Assembly (NCBI GenBank): GCA_020740775.1
Contig: JAHEWK010000013.1
Coordinates: forward strand, 2,170,001 to 2,234,000
Reading direction: 5' to 3'
Length of the DNA: 64,000 nt
Origin: Ilyonectria destructans
Lineage: Eukaryota > Ascomycota > Sordariomycetes > Hypocreales > Nectriaceae
In this document: piece by piece, positions 20,411-31,697 of the stretch
Position numbering within the stretch: position 1 is the stretch's first letter
How the letters are laid out: each line of letters opens with the position of its first letter
Notes under the pieces: model-generated
What the model was told of the DNA's origin: nothing
What the model saw: the letters and a program-made list of their open reading frames with translations, nothing else
Database searches by the model: none
Translations under genes and position numbers: made by a program

Positions 20411-23400
20411 TTACTGAGACTTCTCGTGCTGGGTAGAGACGCGCTGGAGAGAGACAACTGCAAAGATTGTTAGTCGGCTGAATCATGCTGGAAATAATGG
20501 AGAGTAACTTACCGAAGTCCTCGAGGGATCGCTGCTTCTGGTCCTTCTTGGCGGACTTTCCGTGCATCAGGTTGTCGAAGCCGGTGCTGCCCTGCATGAA
20601 GTAGTAGAGACCACCCATGATAGAGAAGATTCCGAAGGAGAAGATCCAGATACGGACAACGGCGACAATGCTGGTGCGCTGGCCGTGCATGAACCATCCG
20701 AAGATACAGAACATGGTAGCGAGGATATCGACCAGGAGAATGGCACCGGTGAGCTGCCACGAGGGGATGGAAGACCAGAAGGGACCGTTGGCACGAGTGA
20801 TGAAGATAAGCCAGTTCTCAGTGAGGGAGATCTCGAGGAAGAGAACCTCATCGATGTTACCGAAGTTCTGGACGATACCGCCGTCCTCAGAACCAACGTA
20901 CATGGTGGTAAGAGCAATCCAGGTACCGACAGCCAGGACAACACCGAGGCAGACGGACATTCCCCAGAGCTTGGGCAGGTTCCACTTGACGGGGGTCTGA
21001 GAGTAAGGAGCGTTATCGTAGGCAATGGCCAGGGTGGCGACATCGGCGAAAATGGCAATGAAGACGACCAGCTCAATGTTCAAGCTTCGGTTGAGGATAG
21101 CGATCCAGAGACCAAGGAAAATCTCCATGTGGAGGGAAAGAGCGATACGGTAGACGACGTAGGCGTACATGCGGTGGAAAATCTGGCGAGAAGTCTTGAG
21201 GGCATCAATGATGGCACCGAGACCGGGGGCAAGGAAGACGATATCGGCGGCGGAGCGGGCAGCATCAGAAGCACCCTCGACAGCAATACCAGTATCGGAC
21301 TTCTTCAGGGAGGGAGCATCGTTGACACCGTCACCGGTCATGGCAACAAGGTAACCACGCTGCTGGAGAATCTCGACGACGTTGTACTTGTGCTGGGGGA
21401 AGACCTCGGCGAAACCATCGGCAGCCTCAACGAAATCGTAAACCTCAGAACCGGGCATGTCACCACCGCCGCCAAGACCGAGGCGCTCAGCGTTGTAGAC
21501 GTTGGTACCGAGACCGAGCTGGCGGGAAGTCTCACGGGCAATGCCGACGGCATCACCAGTAAGCATCTTGATGGACAAACCGAGAGTCTTGGCCTCGTTG
21601 ATAGTGCGGGCAGTGTCGTGGCGGGGGGGATCAGAGCAGGGCATGATACCGAGAATCTCCCAGGCACCCTCACCACGCTTGCGGGCAACACCAAGGGATC
21701 GGAAACCACGGGTAGCAAACTCAGCGACGCAGTTCTTGTAGTCACGGTCGACATCCTCAGGAATGGGGTGGTCCTCCTCGACAGTCTTGAGAACGAAGAG
21801 AGGGGCACCCTTGACACAGGTAATGCGCTCACCCTGGGGAGACTCAACGAGGGCCTGGACCTTCTTGGAGACGGGATCGAAAGGCTGGAAGTCGATGACC
21901 TTGTACTTGGACAGAACGCTCTTGGCACGGGGGTAGAACTTGAGGGACTTGAGGAAAGCCTTGTCGATGGCATCAATACCCTTCTTGTTGCGGGAAGCAG
22001 CCAGGCAGGCAGTGAGCATCAGGTCATCGGGCTCAACACCGGCGACAGTGTAGGGCTCAGCGAGAGACAGCTTGTTCTTGGTCAGGGTACCAGTCTTGTC
22101 AGAGCAGAGAATCTCAACACCAGCGAGGGACTCAATGGCGGAGAGCTTCTGGACAATAGCCTGCTTCTTGGCGAGGTAGGCAGCACCGACAGCCATGGTG
22201 GTGGTGACGACAGCGGGAAGACCGACGGGGACACCAACAATGGTGATAGCGAGGGTGAATCGGAGAATGTCGACAATGCCGTTGGAGCGGTAGAAAGAAG
22301 AGACCCAGACAATCAGGAGGGTGGCAATGACAAGGACGAGCAGAATCGTACCAATGCCGTTGAGAACCTCAGTGAAGTGACCAGTGCCACCAGCGGACTG
22401 GGAGACGAGGGCAGCAGCGCGACCAACGAAGGTGTTGTCTCCAGTGGAGGTAACGACGACGAAGGCCTCACCACGCTTGACGGCGGAGGAAGCATAGCAG
22501 GAGTCGCCCTTGTGCTTGTCGACAGCAAGGGACTCACCAGTGATGGCGGACTGATCAACCTGGAGGAAAGCATCCTCAGTGACGATGCGACCATCAGCGG
22601 GGATAATGGTACCCTCATCGACCTGGAGGATATCACCGGGAACGACCTCGGGGGCCTCAATCTCCTTCAGGGTACCGTCACGGAGAACAACAGCCTTGAG
22701 AGCAAGAGTCTTCTTGAGCTCCTCGACGATGGAACCAGCCTGGTACTCCTGAATGAAACCGACACAGGCGTTGAGCAGGAGCAGAGCGCAAATGACACCG
22801 AAATCGACCCAATCCTCGAGACCAGCAGCCAGGACGGCAGCACCCTATGACACAATTGAGTTAGCTTATCAGTCCGAAAACGAGGTCCAATTTCCGGCAC
22901 ATGGCAGCGAAAGTGGGAAGGTTTGCGGCGATGGGGCGCGATGGGACGCGATGAGGAGCCAGGGTTTCGAAACAGTGGGGCATCGCTGGAGCCGACTGGA
23001 TCGCAGGCTCCACATCGCGACAATCCCAATGCGACGACAGCGCAGCGCGGAAGCGATACGGTGCCGACCGTCATCGATTGCGCGAGGATGATGTGAATGA
23101 GCTGGGATGGGAGTGGGAATGGGATGTGGGGGGCGAGGATTAGTGGGTGGAGCCACCCACACCACCCCGAGCTTGTGTGGAACTCGGGTGGGTCTGCCAA
23201 TCTGCGCCAAAAAGGCGCAAAGAAAAAATTGTACAATGGCATGCCGGTCCTGAGCGGGCAATCAAAACATGGCGCCGTGTAAGCCCCAGACGGAGCAGGC
23301 GATGCCGAGCCATTGAGAGCCGCACCAGGGGCCAGATACCATTGGGTGGGTAAAATTTGATGTGATGGGATGTGATGGGGAAGCAAAGGCCGTTGCGAGC

Positions 23401-23863
23401 GAAAGGCCAATTGCTTGTGTGGACATTGGGGAATGGGGAATGGGGAGCTGCGAGCTGGGCGTTTGTATCAACTTACCTCCATGACGAACTGGATAGGACC
23501 GATGAAGAAACCGAGGAACTTGAGAATAAGGTTCTCCTTCTCCTCCTTCATCTGGTTGAGACCGTACTTGCGGCGACGGGCAATAACCTCGGACTCGGTC
23601 AGACCAACGCGGCTGTCGGTCTGGAGCATGTCCTCGGGGACAACACGTCCACCTCCGGGCTGGACCTCCTCCTCTTCCTCATCTTGATGACCATCCTCAG
23701 ACTCGAGGTCCTCGATCAAGGCATCAATATCCTCTTCATCGTCATCGTCGGCGGGGGCGGGGGCCTTGGCCGGGGGAGGAGCCTGTCCTCGCTTCTCGTC
23801 GAAGCCGCCGGTCTCAATGTTGGTGGTCAGCGCCGGGGCGCCGGCAACCTTCTCTTCCGCCAT
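20411..23863 (-). CDS. pma1: Plasma-membrane H+-ATPase (P3A-type)
   Basis: This pump hydrolyses ATP to export protons and energises nutrient uptake. Exons are 23477-23863, 20513-22844 and 20411-20457 (921 residues, against 920 in Neurospora PMA1). The N-terminal tail is acidic ([16 protein letters not shown]). Membrane helices 1-2 straddle intron 1. The actuator motif TGES is at 231-234. The phosphorylation motif DKTGT has its aspartate at residue 378, the position known in yeast and Neurospora. KGAP and TGDGVNDAP of the nucleotide and phosphorylation domains are present, then the C-terminal helices. The 15-residue last exon gives [15 protein letters not shown], the regulatory tail containing the S/T pair controlled by glucose-dependent phosphorylation in yeast. 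The start context CAACAATGGC is good. Intron 1 is 632 nt. Codon use is strongly biased (very few TTA, CTA, TCA), as expected for an abundant protein, and this creates a 762-codon open frame on the opposite strand that is not a gene. Confidence 0.98.
22845..23476 (-). other. Long first intron of pma1
   Basis: GTAAGT donor and TAG acceptor join ...QFVME to GAAVLAAG without frame loss. At 632 nt it is several times longer than most other introns in the window. On the plus strand it holds G-rich runs such as GGGAATGGGGAATGGGGAG and several GGGACGCGATG-like units. No conserved RNA was recognised. Confidence 0.8.
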
Positions 23864-24239
23864 TGTTGGTAGGGACGAGAGGGAGATGACGCAAAGGCGT
23901 TGTAGGTAAAAGAGACGAAGTCTTTAGGGGACCCGCGGGCGTGTGCAGCAGTAGAGTATACAAGTGGTGGTTTTGCTGCAAAGAGAAGAAAGGACAAGAC
24001 GATTGAGGTTGAGTGGAGAGGGGGGAAGTGTCGAGCACCGCACGAAGGTAGGACGCTTATAGGTGAAGCATTCGTGGGTGAGGAGAAAGGAAAGAAGAAA
24101 GAGGTTCCTGAGATGGGCGAGAGCTTCTATTTCAATGGCGCGCACTGAAGCCTACCTTACCGGCGACCTTGCCGGACATGCCCCGTGCGAACCCTCTTCG
24201 GCCCTGGATGGACATGCGGGTCCTCCTCAGGCCGCTCGA

Positions 24240-24300
24240 GTCGCTGACTGGCCCACTCACTCACTTTCGCTCTCTCACTCACTCATCACTCAGGACTCAT
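24240..24300 (+). repeat. CT-rich (CACT)n-like segment upstream of pma1
   Basis: Several CACTCACTC units, interrupted, occur about 400 bases upstream of the pma1 start, with a second patch at about 24477-24515. On the pma1 sense strand these are GA-rich. They could be promoter or leader elements. Confidence 0.45.
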
Positions 24301-27300
24301 GGACACCTCCAAGTGGATACTCCGTGGACCCGTTTGTCCCCATGCCATGCCCCCCAGGTCCCAGGTCCCAATTGTCCCAAGGTACGGCCGGGAAGGGTGA
24401 AGGTACGAGGGTGTACGAGCGAGTGCGGCTACTGTACGAATTGGGTTGGCCCCACGGCCCTGCCGGTTGCGAGCAAGTCACTCACTCACTCGCTCCGTTC
24501 GTCACTCTCTCATTCCCTTGCTCGCCCGTTCGCACACAACGCCCATGCCATGCCCTCGCCGCTCGCCGCTCTCTCTCTCGCTCTCGCGCCCTTTTGCTCC
24601 CGGTCTTGGTCGAGCGCAATCTTGGCCGTTGCCGACCACAGCATCGCAGCACTGTGCAACAAACACCTCACCCACTTTGATGGTCAATGCAGAAACACCC
24701 CGTCGCCAGCAGCCTGTCACCCCCCCAACAACATGCGGAAAAAACCAAACAAGTTGACTGACAGCAATACGCCCTCGACGCACAGCAGATGCTTCTCTAA
24801 GACCGTGGAAAACCAAAGTCAAACGTAGGTCAACTCAAAGTTGAATCAAGTGACTAGCCCACCCGGGAACCGCAGACACTCGTAGCCAGCCCCGAACCAA
24901 GACGCCCGCGATGCTGCAGTGGCGGCGACACTACCGCAAGTCGCCGCAAGTCGCCGCAACGAAGATGAGCTCCTCGACGACCACCGTCACCAAAACAACA
25001 AACAACAACAGGAAACCGCATCCAACGGCAGTATCAGCGACCAGCCTACCGCCTACCGCCTACCCGCGCCCAGTAGCGTCGGCTGGACCACGGTCCACGC
25101 ACGGGTGCTGTGGGCAATCGGCATGGGCGTGGGCGTGCCAGTCGCAGTTGGCGTGGCGTGGTGTTAGGAACCGTCGGTCGCTGCATCTGCAATGGGCCCG
25201 GCCTACGACCCATCCATCGCCCTTGCCCCATGTCCTCGATGCCCACCATGTCCACGCTTTTCCTCGGCCAGGTCCTTCCATGCAGGTGCAGGCGCACAGT
25301 GCACAGTGCGTGGCGCCGCCCAGCGTGGGGAATGGAAACAAGACGGTAATCTCGCAACTGGTAAACACAGTGGACACAGGGCAGCTTAGAGCGGGCGACA
25401 AGTGAACAACACAGCAGCGACGGCGCAAGACTCGCAGCAACGAAGGGGGCCCATCTGCAAACCCTTACTCCACCAAACCCGGCCGAGTGTGTCTTTCTTG
25501 ACCGTGTACCACCCTACAGTACCTCGTCGTCGTGGCTGATGGCTGACGAATATGTCTATCTTTGCTGTCTCGAGAGTTCGCAGAAGCGACCAATGCCCCT
25601 GTCACTCACTGCCTCTGTTCGTTGCCCATTGCACTGCCAAGGCCGAGTTGGAGAAACAATGAAACAACATTCGCCCTGACCTTCACCCGTCGGTCGGTGA
25701 TACCTCGCTGGCTTGGCTTGGTCGTCACTTCAAACCCGCTATGAATATTGCTGATACAAGACAGTCCCGATTCATCCAATTGGGTCCCTCAAGACACTCG
25801 TCATTCGTCCAAGGTCGTACCACACTGTGCATCTCCCGAATCCCGTGGTCTTCCGCCCTTGCAAATCGAGGAGCATGGCCCTGGCTTGGTGCTTCAAGCC
25901 TTGCTCTTTGTCTGCCCGTCCGCCTGCTCTCCTGTCTGCCTACCAAACAGCGCCCCACTGTTCCCGTGCCCTGTACGGAGTAGCCCTGGTACTTTGCTGT
26001 ACGTCAGTGCTGCTGGTACAAGGGCCCTCGTCGGCGCTGAGGGATTTTCGGCCATGGCGCCCCCCCTCAAGCTCCCACCCCAACTAACCCATGCTTCTAT
26101 CTCTGGCAGGAGGGTCGCGACTGGCGATGGGATGACGACACTGGGCGCCCAGCCCGGGCGGTCAGCAGAATTGCGACTGGCTGGCTGGCCGGGATGGCGC
26201 TGTGGCAGCCACGTAGAGGGAACAAAGCCGGTACGTACAAGGACGAAGACGAAGACGGAGGCTTGTCAACTGGAAACGGCTCGTGGACGAGGCGAGCAGC
26301 GGACTTGGTTCGCCGAAAAGTCAGACACTCGGTATTCGCATGGACGCGGTCTCGACGCTTATCCACCGTATCCCAACAGTCACGCATGTACGTACAGAGA
26401 CTCGACGGCAATGTTTCCGTCAACAATGCGAGCTATTTCCGACCAAGACCTCTAAATCGTTAATGAGCCACCCACGATCGGCAGCCTACCTGAATCAATT
26501 TCCCCCACGGGCCCAGGCAGGTCCTAGCCGATAGTGATAGCTTCAGCTTTTACAAGAGCTGATCGACACATTTCAAGCAGCGCCCTCGGGACGAACGCGT
26601 GCGAGTACGACGATCAGACAGGTCAATTGGTTCCGTGCTGAGTACAACAACTCTAAGGTTAATTTGATGTAAGTTATCCATGTCGTAGACACGACAATAA
26701 CCGGGGGAGCTGTGTCTCAATGCCGCGGACATCATCATTTCTGCCGCGATAGCAGCCTTTTTTCCTCGCCTGTATTTTTATCCCTCGCTACCTGGCTCTC
26801 CCTCGCCCGATGGCCTGTTATGACGAAGGGATTGTCGGAGGGTCCCAGAGGGTCAAAGGGTCTCATCGGTACCTGTCGTGCCTGCGGAGCCTTGACCGGA
26901 TGCAGATTCGAAGCGTTGACTGGCTCTGAAGGTGCTGTTGATGGACCTGTCCAATCGCCTTATCGGCACCTGTTTGAACCATGCCAGCCTTGGCAGCCAA
27001 CTCACCGTGTGGCACACAGTACAGCCGCGTCCTCCGGTGAGGTTGCAGTCTTGAATTTGCCTCGTCCCTTGATCTTTGCCCAGCATGGCCTGGCCTAGAC
27101 CGTCCTGGCTTGTTTTGGGGTATCGGGGGTCCCTTGGGGGCTTTGGGGCCATCGAGGTGACACCGGCTGAGGGAACTCCAGGTCTCCATCCAACTCCTGG
27201 CGCATGAAGCGCCACGCTAGCGCCCTCGATCCAACCTGCGGGAGAATGCGGACGGTTGGAGAAATCAACAAACCCCCGGTTGGCGGCGCCAGCGCCAGCG

Positions 27301-30300
27301 CCAACACCAGCACCCGGCCTCGCCTTGCACTTAGTAAGTACGGTATTACACTCGTAAAGGGCTGTTGCACTAATAGTGCTCAACCGTATCAGGGCCAGCG
27401 CCAAACGCCAGCTGCGACGCCAAGTTCAAGGCCAACTGCTACCAGGCGCGAGCTACTCCGTACAATGCGCCGCATGTGTGGATGGAGTGGGCACCACTGC
27501 ACCAGGTGCATGCAATTAGTCGCCGGCGGTATGGGGAGACCACCTGGAATTCTTCTGGAAGCCGGTCGACTACAGTCGCCTCACATCGCCGCGTCGACGC
27601 CGATTGCATGCCATGTAGGTGCCCGCCTTGCCGCTCCAACTTCCCCGTCTCTTGGCCCCCGATGGCGGCATCACGATGGCAATTGTCGCCTCCCACAGCG
27701 GTCAAGGCGCTCCAGGACCCCAGTCGCACAGCTTGACGAGCTCAAGCGGCCGAGGACAACCCTGTCGTGCCCCAGAGTCACCGGCGACGAGCACCAACAG
27801 GGCCTTGCTCGCCCTACGTCATTAGAATGGCCACCACGATCCTTCCCAACCCCCCGAAAGTTGCAGAGGTCCCAGCGTCCAAAGGTGAGACATGGGCCAA
27901 TGACGGTGCTTGGGCGTCCGATCCGCCTCGCCAACCGACGCTCGCCTCTGTGTCACATCGGGCTGGCCGTGGGGGGCTTGCTCGGTCTGAGCTCAAGTGG
28001 TGAAGCGGTTTTCTTGGCCCGCGGAGGCGAGTGACCGATGACGAGTGACAGCCATTCATGGTTTGGTCCCCGCGTGTACTTCGGTGTGTCAATAGGCAAA
28101 AGGAGACAAGCCCGGTTAGAGATTTTTTTTTCCTCCGAGCTACCGGGTTCTAGTTTAGGTTGTTGATGGTCAAGCTGACGGAGGCAAAGCAAGTCCCTGA
28201 GTCGCTGGCTCGCCCCAAGTCGGACCTCGCGCAACCAACGACCGGCGACGGTAACCGGCGACAGCGACCGCGACCGGCGACCGGCATTAGTGAACTCCGC
28301 GGCTTTGTGATGCCCGTTGGACTTTTCCGTTGGTCTGTTTCTTGCCGCGACGGTCGTTCAGTTGCCCATGCTTCAGATCCCCATCCCGCAATTACTCGTG
28401 CCCATGCCCATGTCCTCAATCCAATCCCGCACTTTGCACTGTTGTACGCACTGCGTACTGCGTACTGCAAAGATAGTGAGTGGTCATGGTTGTGGACACA
28501 ATGCCAGCACCTACACCTACGCCTGCGCTTACTTACATGCACACCCATGCCGTTATTTCACTCATCATGAATCCGACCTTCGCCGCGGCCGAACTTGGGC
28601 GATTCGGCACCGATGCTCACTTCCGCTCTTGAGGCCGTATCGCAGATGGTAAGGGGGAAGCAAAAAAAGACTCGCAATCTGTCGTGCCCACTCTTTGACC
28701 GACAGAACCGGGTCATCTGAGCTCATGGGATATTTGCATGATGCACCAATATCAGGTGTATCGTGGAGCCTCTCGCCCCAGCTCTCTGCACGGTGCTGGT
28801 CCTGTATCCACCGCACGGTTGCTGTTCCCGACTGTGGATGGCCCTGCCGGTACGTTTATCTCACTTGGAGAATAGCTAGTACACTGATGCTGCTGCTGCC
28901 GCCATATCATTGGGACAGCACCACACTTACATGCGGCAGAGTGGGCGAGGCATTTCTTCAGCTCTTGCGTTGCGTTTTCCCCATCAATAACCCGGCGGCG
29001 GATCCGGGGTCGCCCGGGAGGCGCTGGTGCTAAGGGCCGGGGGGGCGCACTGGTCGGTTGTGGAATTGGGATTGGCAACGGGGATTGGACACTGAAGTGC
29101 GGGAATTGGCGGCACTCTAGCCTCTTGATGCAGCATGTATGCATCGCATCCCTAACCAGCATCGTGAGCGTCAAGTGTGCATCCAACGACGACATGGATG
29201 ACTTGACTTGTCTCTTGTCGCTGCATGAGCGCCATTGCGGGGGGTCACAGTTGCAGTTGCAGTTGCCGCTGCAGTTACCAGTGGCACCCGCATTTGCACT
29301 TGCCAGCCCGCGACCTGCTCGTTGCTTGACACAGGCATGCCGGCCCTGGCGACTTCCTTCTACGGCAAACAGCTCGATGAGCCTTGACTTTCCAGGGATC
29401 TGCAACTGGGACTAGGCTGCAGCCGCCAATCCCTCATCCCAATTTTACCAATTTGACAGTCTCCAACTCAACTAGCAGCAAACGGAGCCACCATCGCGAC
29501 GATTGCACTCCAGACCTTCTTGGCATGAGGCGCGATTGGATTGTCATTGCAGGGGGTTTGTCATGACTGGTAAGGATCCCCAAAGGATGTGCTGCCTTCC
29601 TTCTTGGTCCTCGCCCCTGCGCTACCCACCGGTTGTCTAATAAGAATTTCCAAGAGTCTGGGCGTCGTGTTGCTCACTGCGCCATGAAAGCTTCGCCATC
29701 GCTCTTGGCTTGGCGTCGCCGGCGACAAGTGCGGTCGACATCAGGGGAGCAGAGTCATCTGAGTCAATAATTGAGGCTATGGCCAGAGAAGACGACGACG
29801 ACGACGACAATGGTGAGCGAGTAATACGCGAGCGAGGACAACGTCATCTGCCGGGATATTCAAGCTCCGTCCTAAACAGCGATCCTCATAACAACATGCT
29901 TCATCGCTGCCAAGCTGGCTATTCACCGTCCGTGTGGCAATGTCGCTACACACTGATACATGCAGTATCCAAGTTGAAAGCTGTCATTTATCCCCTCACT
30001 CCAACTCCAAACTTCAACCCCAACGAGCTCCAACAAGACGCAAATCGAAATGCAGGGATTTGCAACCACCAACGCAGAGACCCGCCTAGCACCGATCTGA
30101 GCGATTTGGCTCGCACGCGACCACTCGGCACTCGTGGATTCTCCTTCCTGCGTGCTTGGGGGCCTTGACCAAATCCACTTGATCACTCCAGGCGGAGCCG
30201 CGACGACGGCCGCCCCTTGGAGGGATCTTGCCGCTGCTGCTGTTGCTGTCCACTTTGGGACTTGGGGCGACTTTGCTTGACATGCTCATGTCGCTGACCC

Positions 30301-30429
30301 TGCTGTCGAGCTTAACCAGAGTCGTCAATATCCTTCGCGTGAACCGGCGCTCTGGGCACAAGATGGGACGGCCGTCTCGCCGGTCGGCCAAAAAACAGGC
30401 TCCGTTTATGATGTCCACTTCAGTTTCGG

Positions 30430-30451
30430 TTTTTTTTTTTTTTTTTTTTTT
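30430..30451 (+). repeat. T22 homopolymer tract
   Basis: Twenty-two consecutive T are seen on the plus strand, the longest homopolymer in the window. It could be a nucleosome-excluding promoter element or the A-tail scar of a retroposed transcript on the minus strand; no target-site duplication was identified. Confidence 0.8.
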
Positions 30452-31670
30452 CTAGCTCACGAACTTGCCGCCACTGGCCGGTCCCTGTTGGTGCTCGCGA
30501 CTCGAGGTTTCCACCACCGTCCAGGCCTCGGTCTACCACGTTAGGACCCGCGCCCCATCGTATCGCTTCTCGGACATTACATCCCCCAGGCAATAAACCG
30601 GCCCCAGACCGGCTCCAAGCGCGCCTTTTATTTTCTTTTACGTGTCCATTGGATTATGATTACAACCCACTCGTTATCACTTGTCAATCAAACCATCGTC
30701 TTGTGTCTGGTCGCTTAGTTGCACCATTATGATCCATCTGCAAGCCGGTAATGAGGCTCTCCCATGATGCTCATTCCCCGTCACCCATCCTATCTATCCG
30801 TGCCGTCATTCCCGAAACACTCAGTTTCTCGCTCCAAGCCACTGGCGGATGATGTCACAACCGGAGTGGGTTGGCGCTTGAGGCGTTGAATTGACAAAGA
30901 TGGCTGCCGTGACATCGGCATGTTATGTCCGTACCTGAAACAAAGTGCATCGGCTTCGGCACCGTGGGCTCCAGGTCCATTGGTTGTCTGGACCCTCAAT
31001 GTTGCTGATATCGTCTACTTTGGCTACCTTTTTGGGCATTGCGCGCTTTTGCCCATTCGTCAACGTCTCTACCTGCTCTCTGGCTCTCGGTTTCATCGTC
31101 ACCGGTTCAGTGTCTCTCCCCACAACCGGCGCATCATCTGGCTTGAGAAACTAGCGATTTTTTCCCCGGGGCGCGGGTAACCTTCGCATTGCATGGCAAT
31201 TGTGCTAAGGTGTTATTTTGCCGCCCTGACTCGAGTGGTTGGACGCCACGTCCTGGGCGTGGACGACCGTGTACCTGGACTTGGAAGGTACGGAGTACGA
31301 GGTACGAATTACGCGGATTAACGACAAGACGGCCCTTTGGCGGTCAGTTAACTTTGCGGGTTTCGAAGGCTCTAGATAGGAGCCAAGCTCCCAAAACGTT
31401 GGACCCTGGGCCGGGTGCGAAATTTGGGTCCCGGGCATGGGACATCCGACCGTGTAAGAGGACCCTGCATCCAAACAGGTAATTCACTCATACAAAGCTG
31501 ACGGGGGTCGGCGAACAGTGGATTCAATGGATTGGCGGCCGGGCAGGTCTCCCCGCTGTAAGCTACGTGTGTCCAGCCATCCACGGTACCTGGCTCACAA
31601 AGGCCTCACTCGTCCAGGCTGTCCAGCCGCTGTGGCGGTCAGCTCCTACTCTGCTGAACCGGCTATCTCG

Positions 31671-31697
31671 GTATGCCAACGTATGCCAACGTATGCC
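31671..31697 (+). repeat. 10-base tandem repeat
   Basis: GTATGCCAAC is present twice and then partially a third time. It is non-coding. Confidence 0.6.

Noticed and set aside
20262..20512. Extension of pma1 past the second intron donor to a stop at 20262
   Set aside because: It reads through a GTAAGT donor. Splicing to the TGCAG acceptor gives the conserved [15 protein letters not shown] tail.
20562..22850. 762-codon open frame on the strand opposite pma1
   Set aside because: It mirrors the pma1 coding sequence exactly, is rich in D, E, G and N, and exists because pma1 almost never uses TTA, CTA or TCA. It has no domain and no independent splice structure.
27204..28034. 276-codon plus-strand frame in the 11-kb gap
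   Set aside because: Amino-acid composition matches random G+C-rich DNA (R, S, P, H, C), no domain is visible, and other frames of similar length overlap it.
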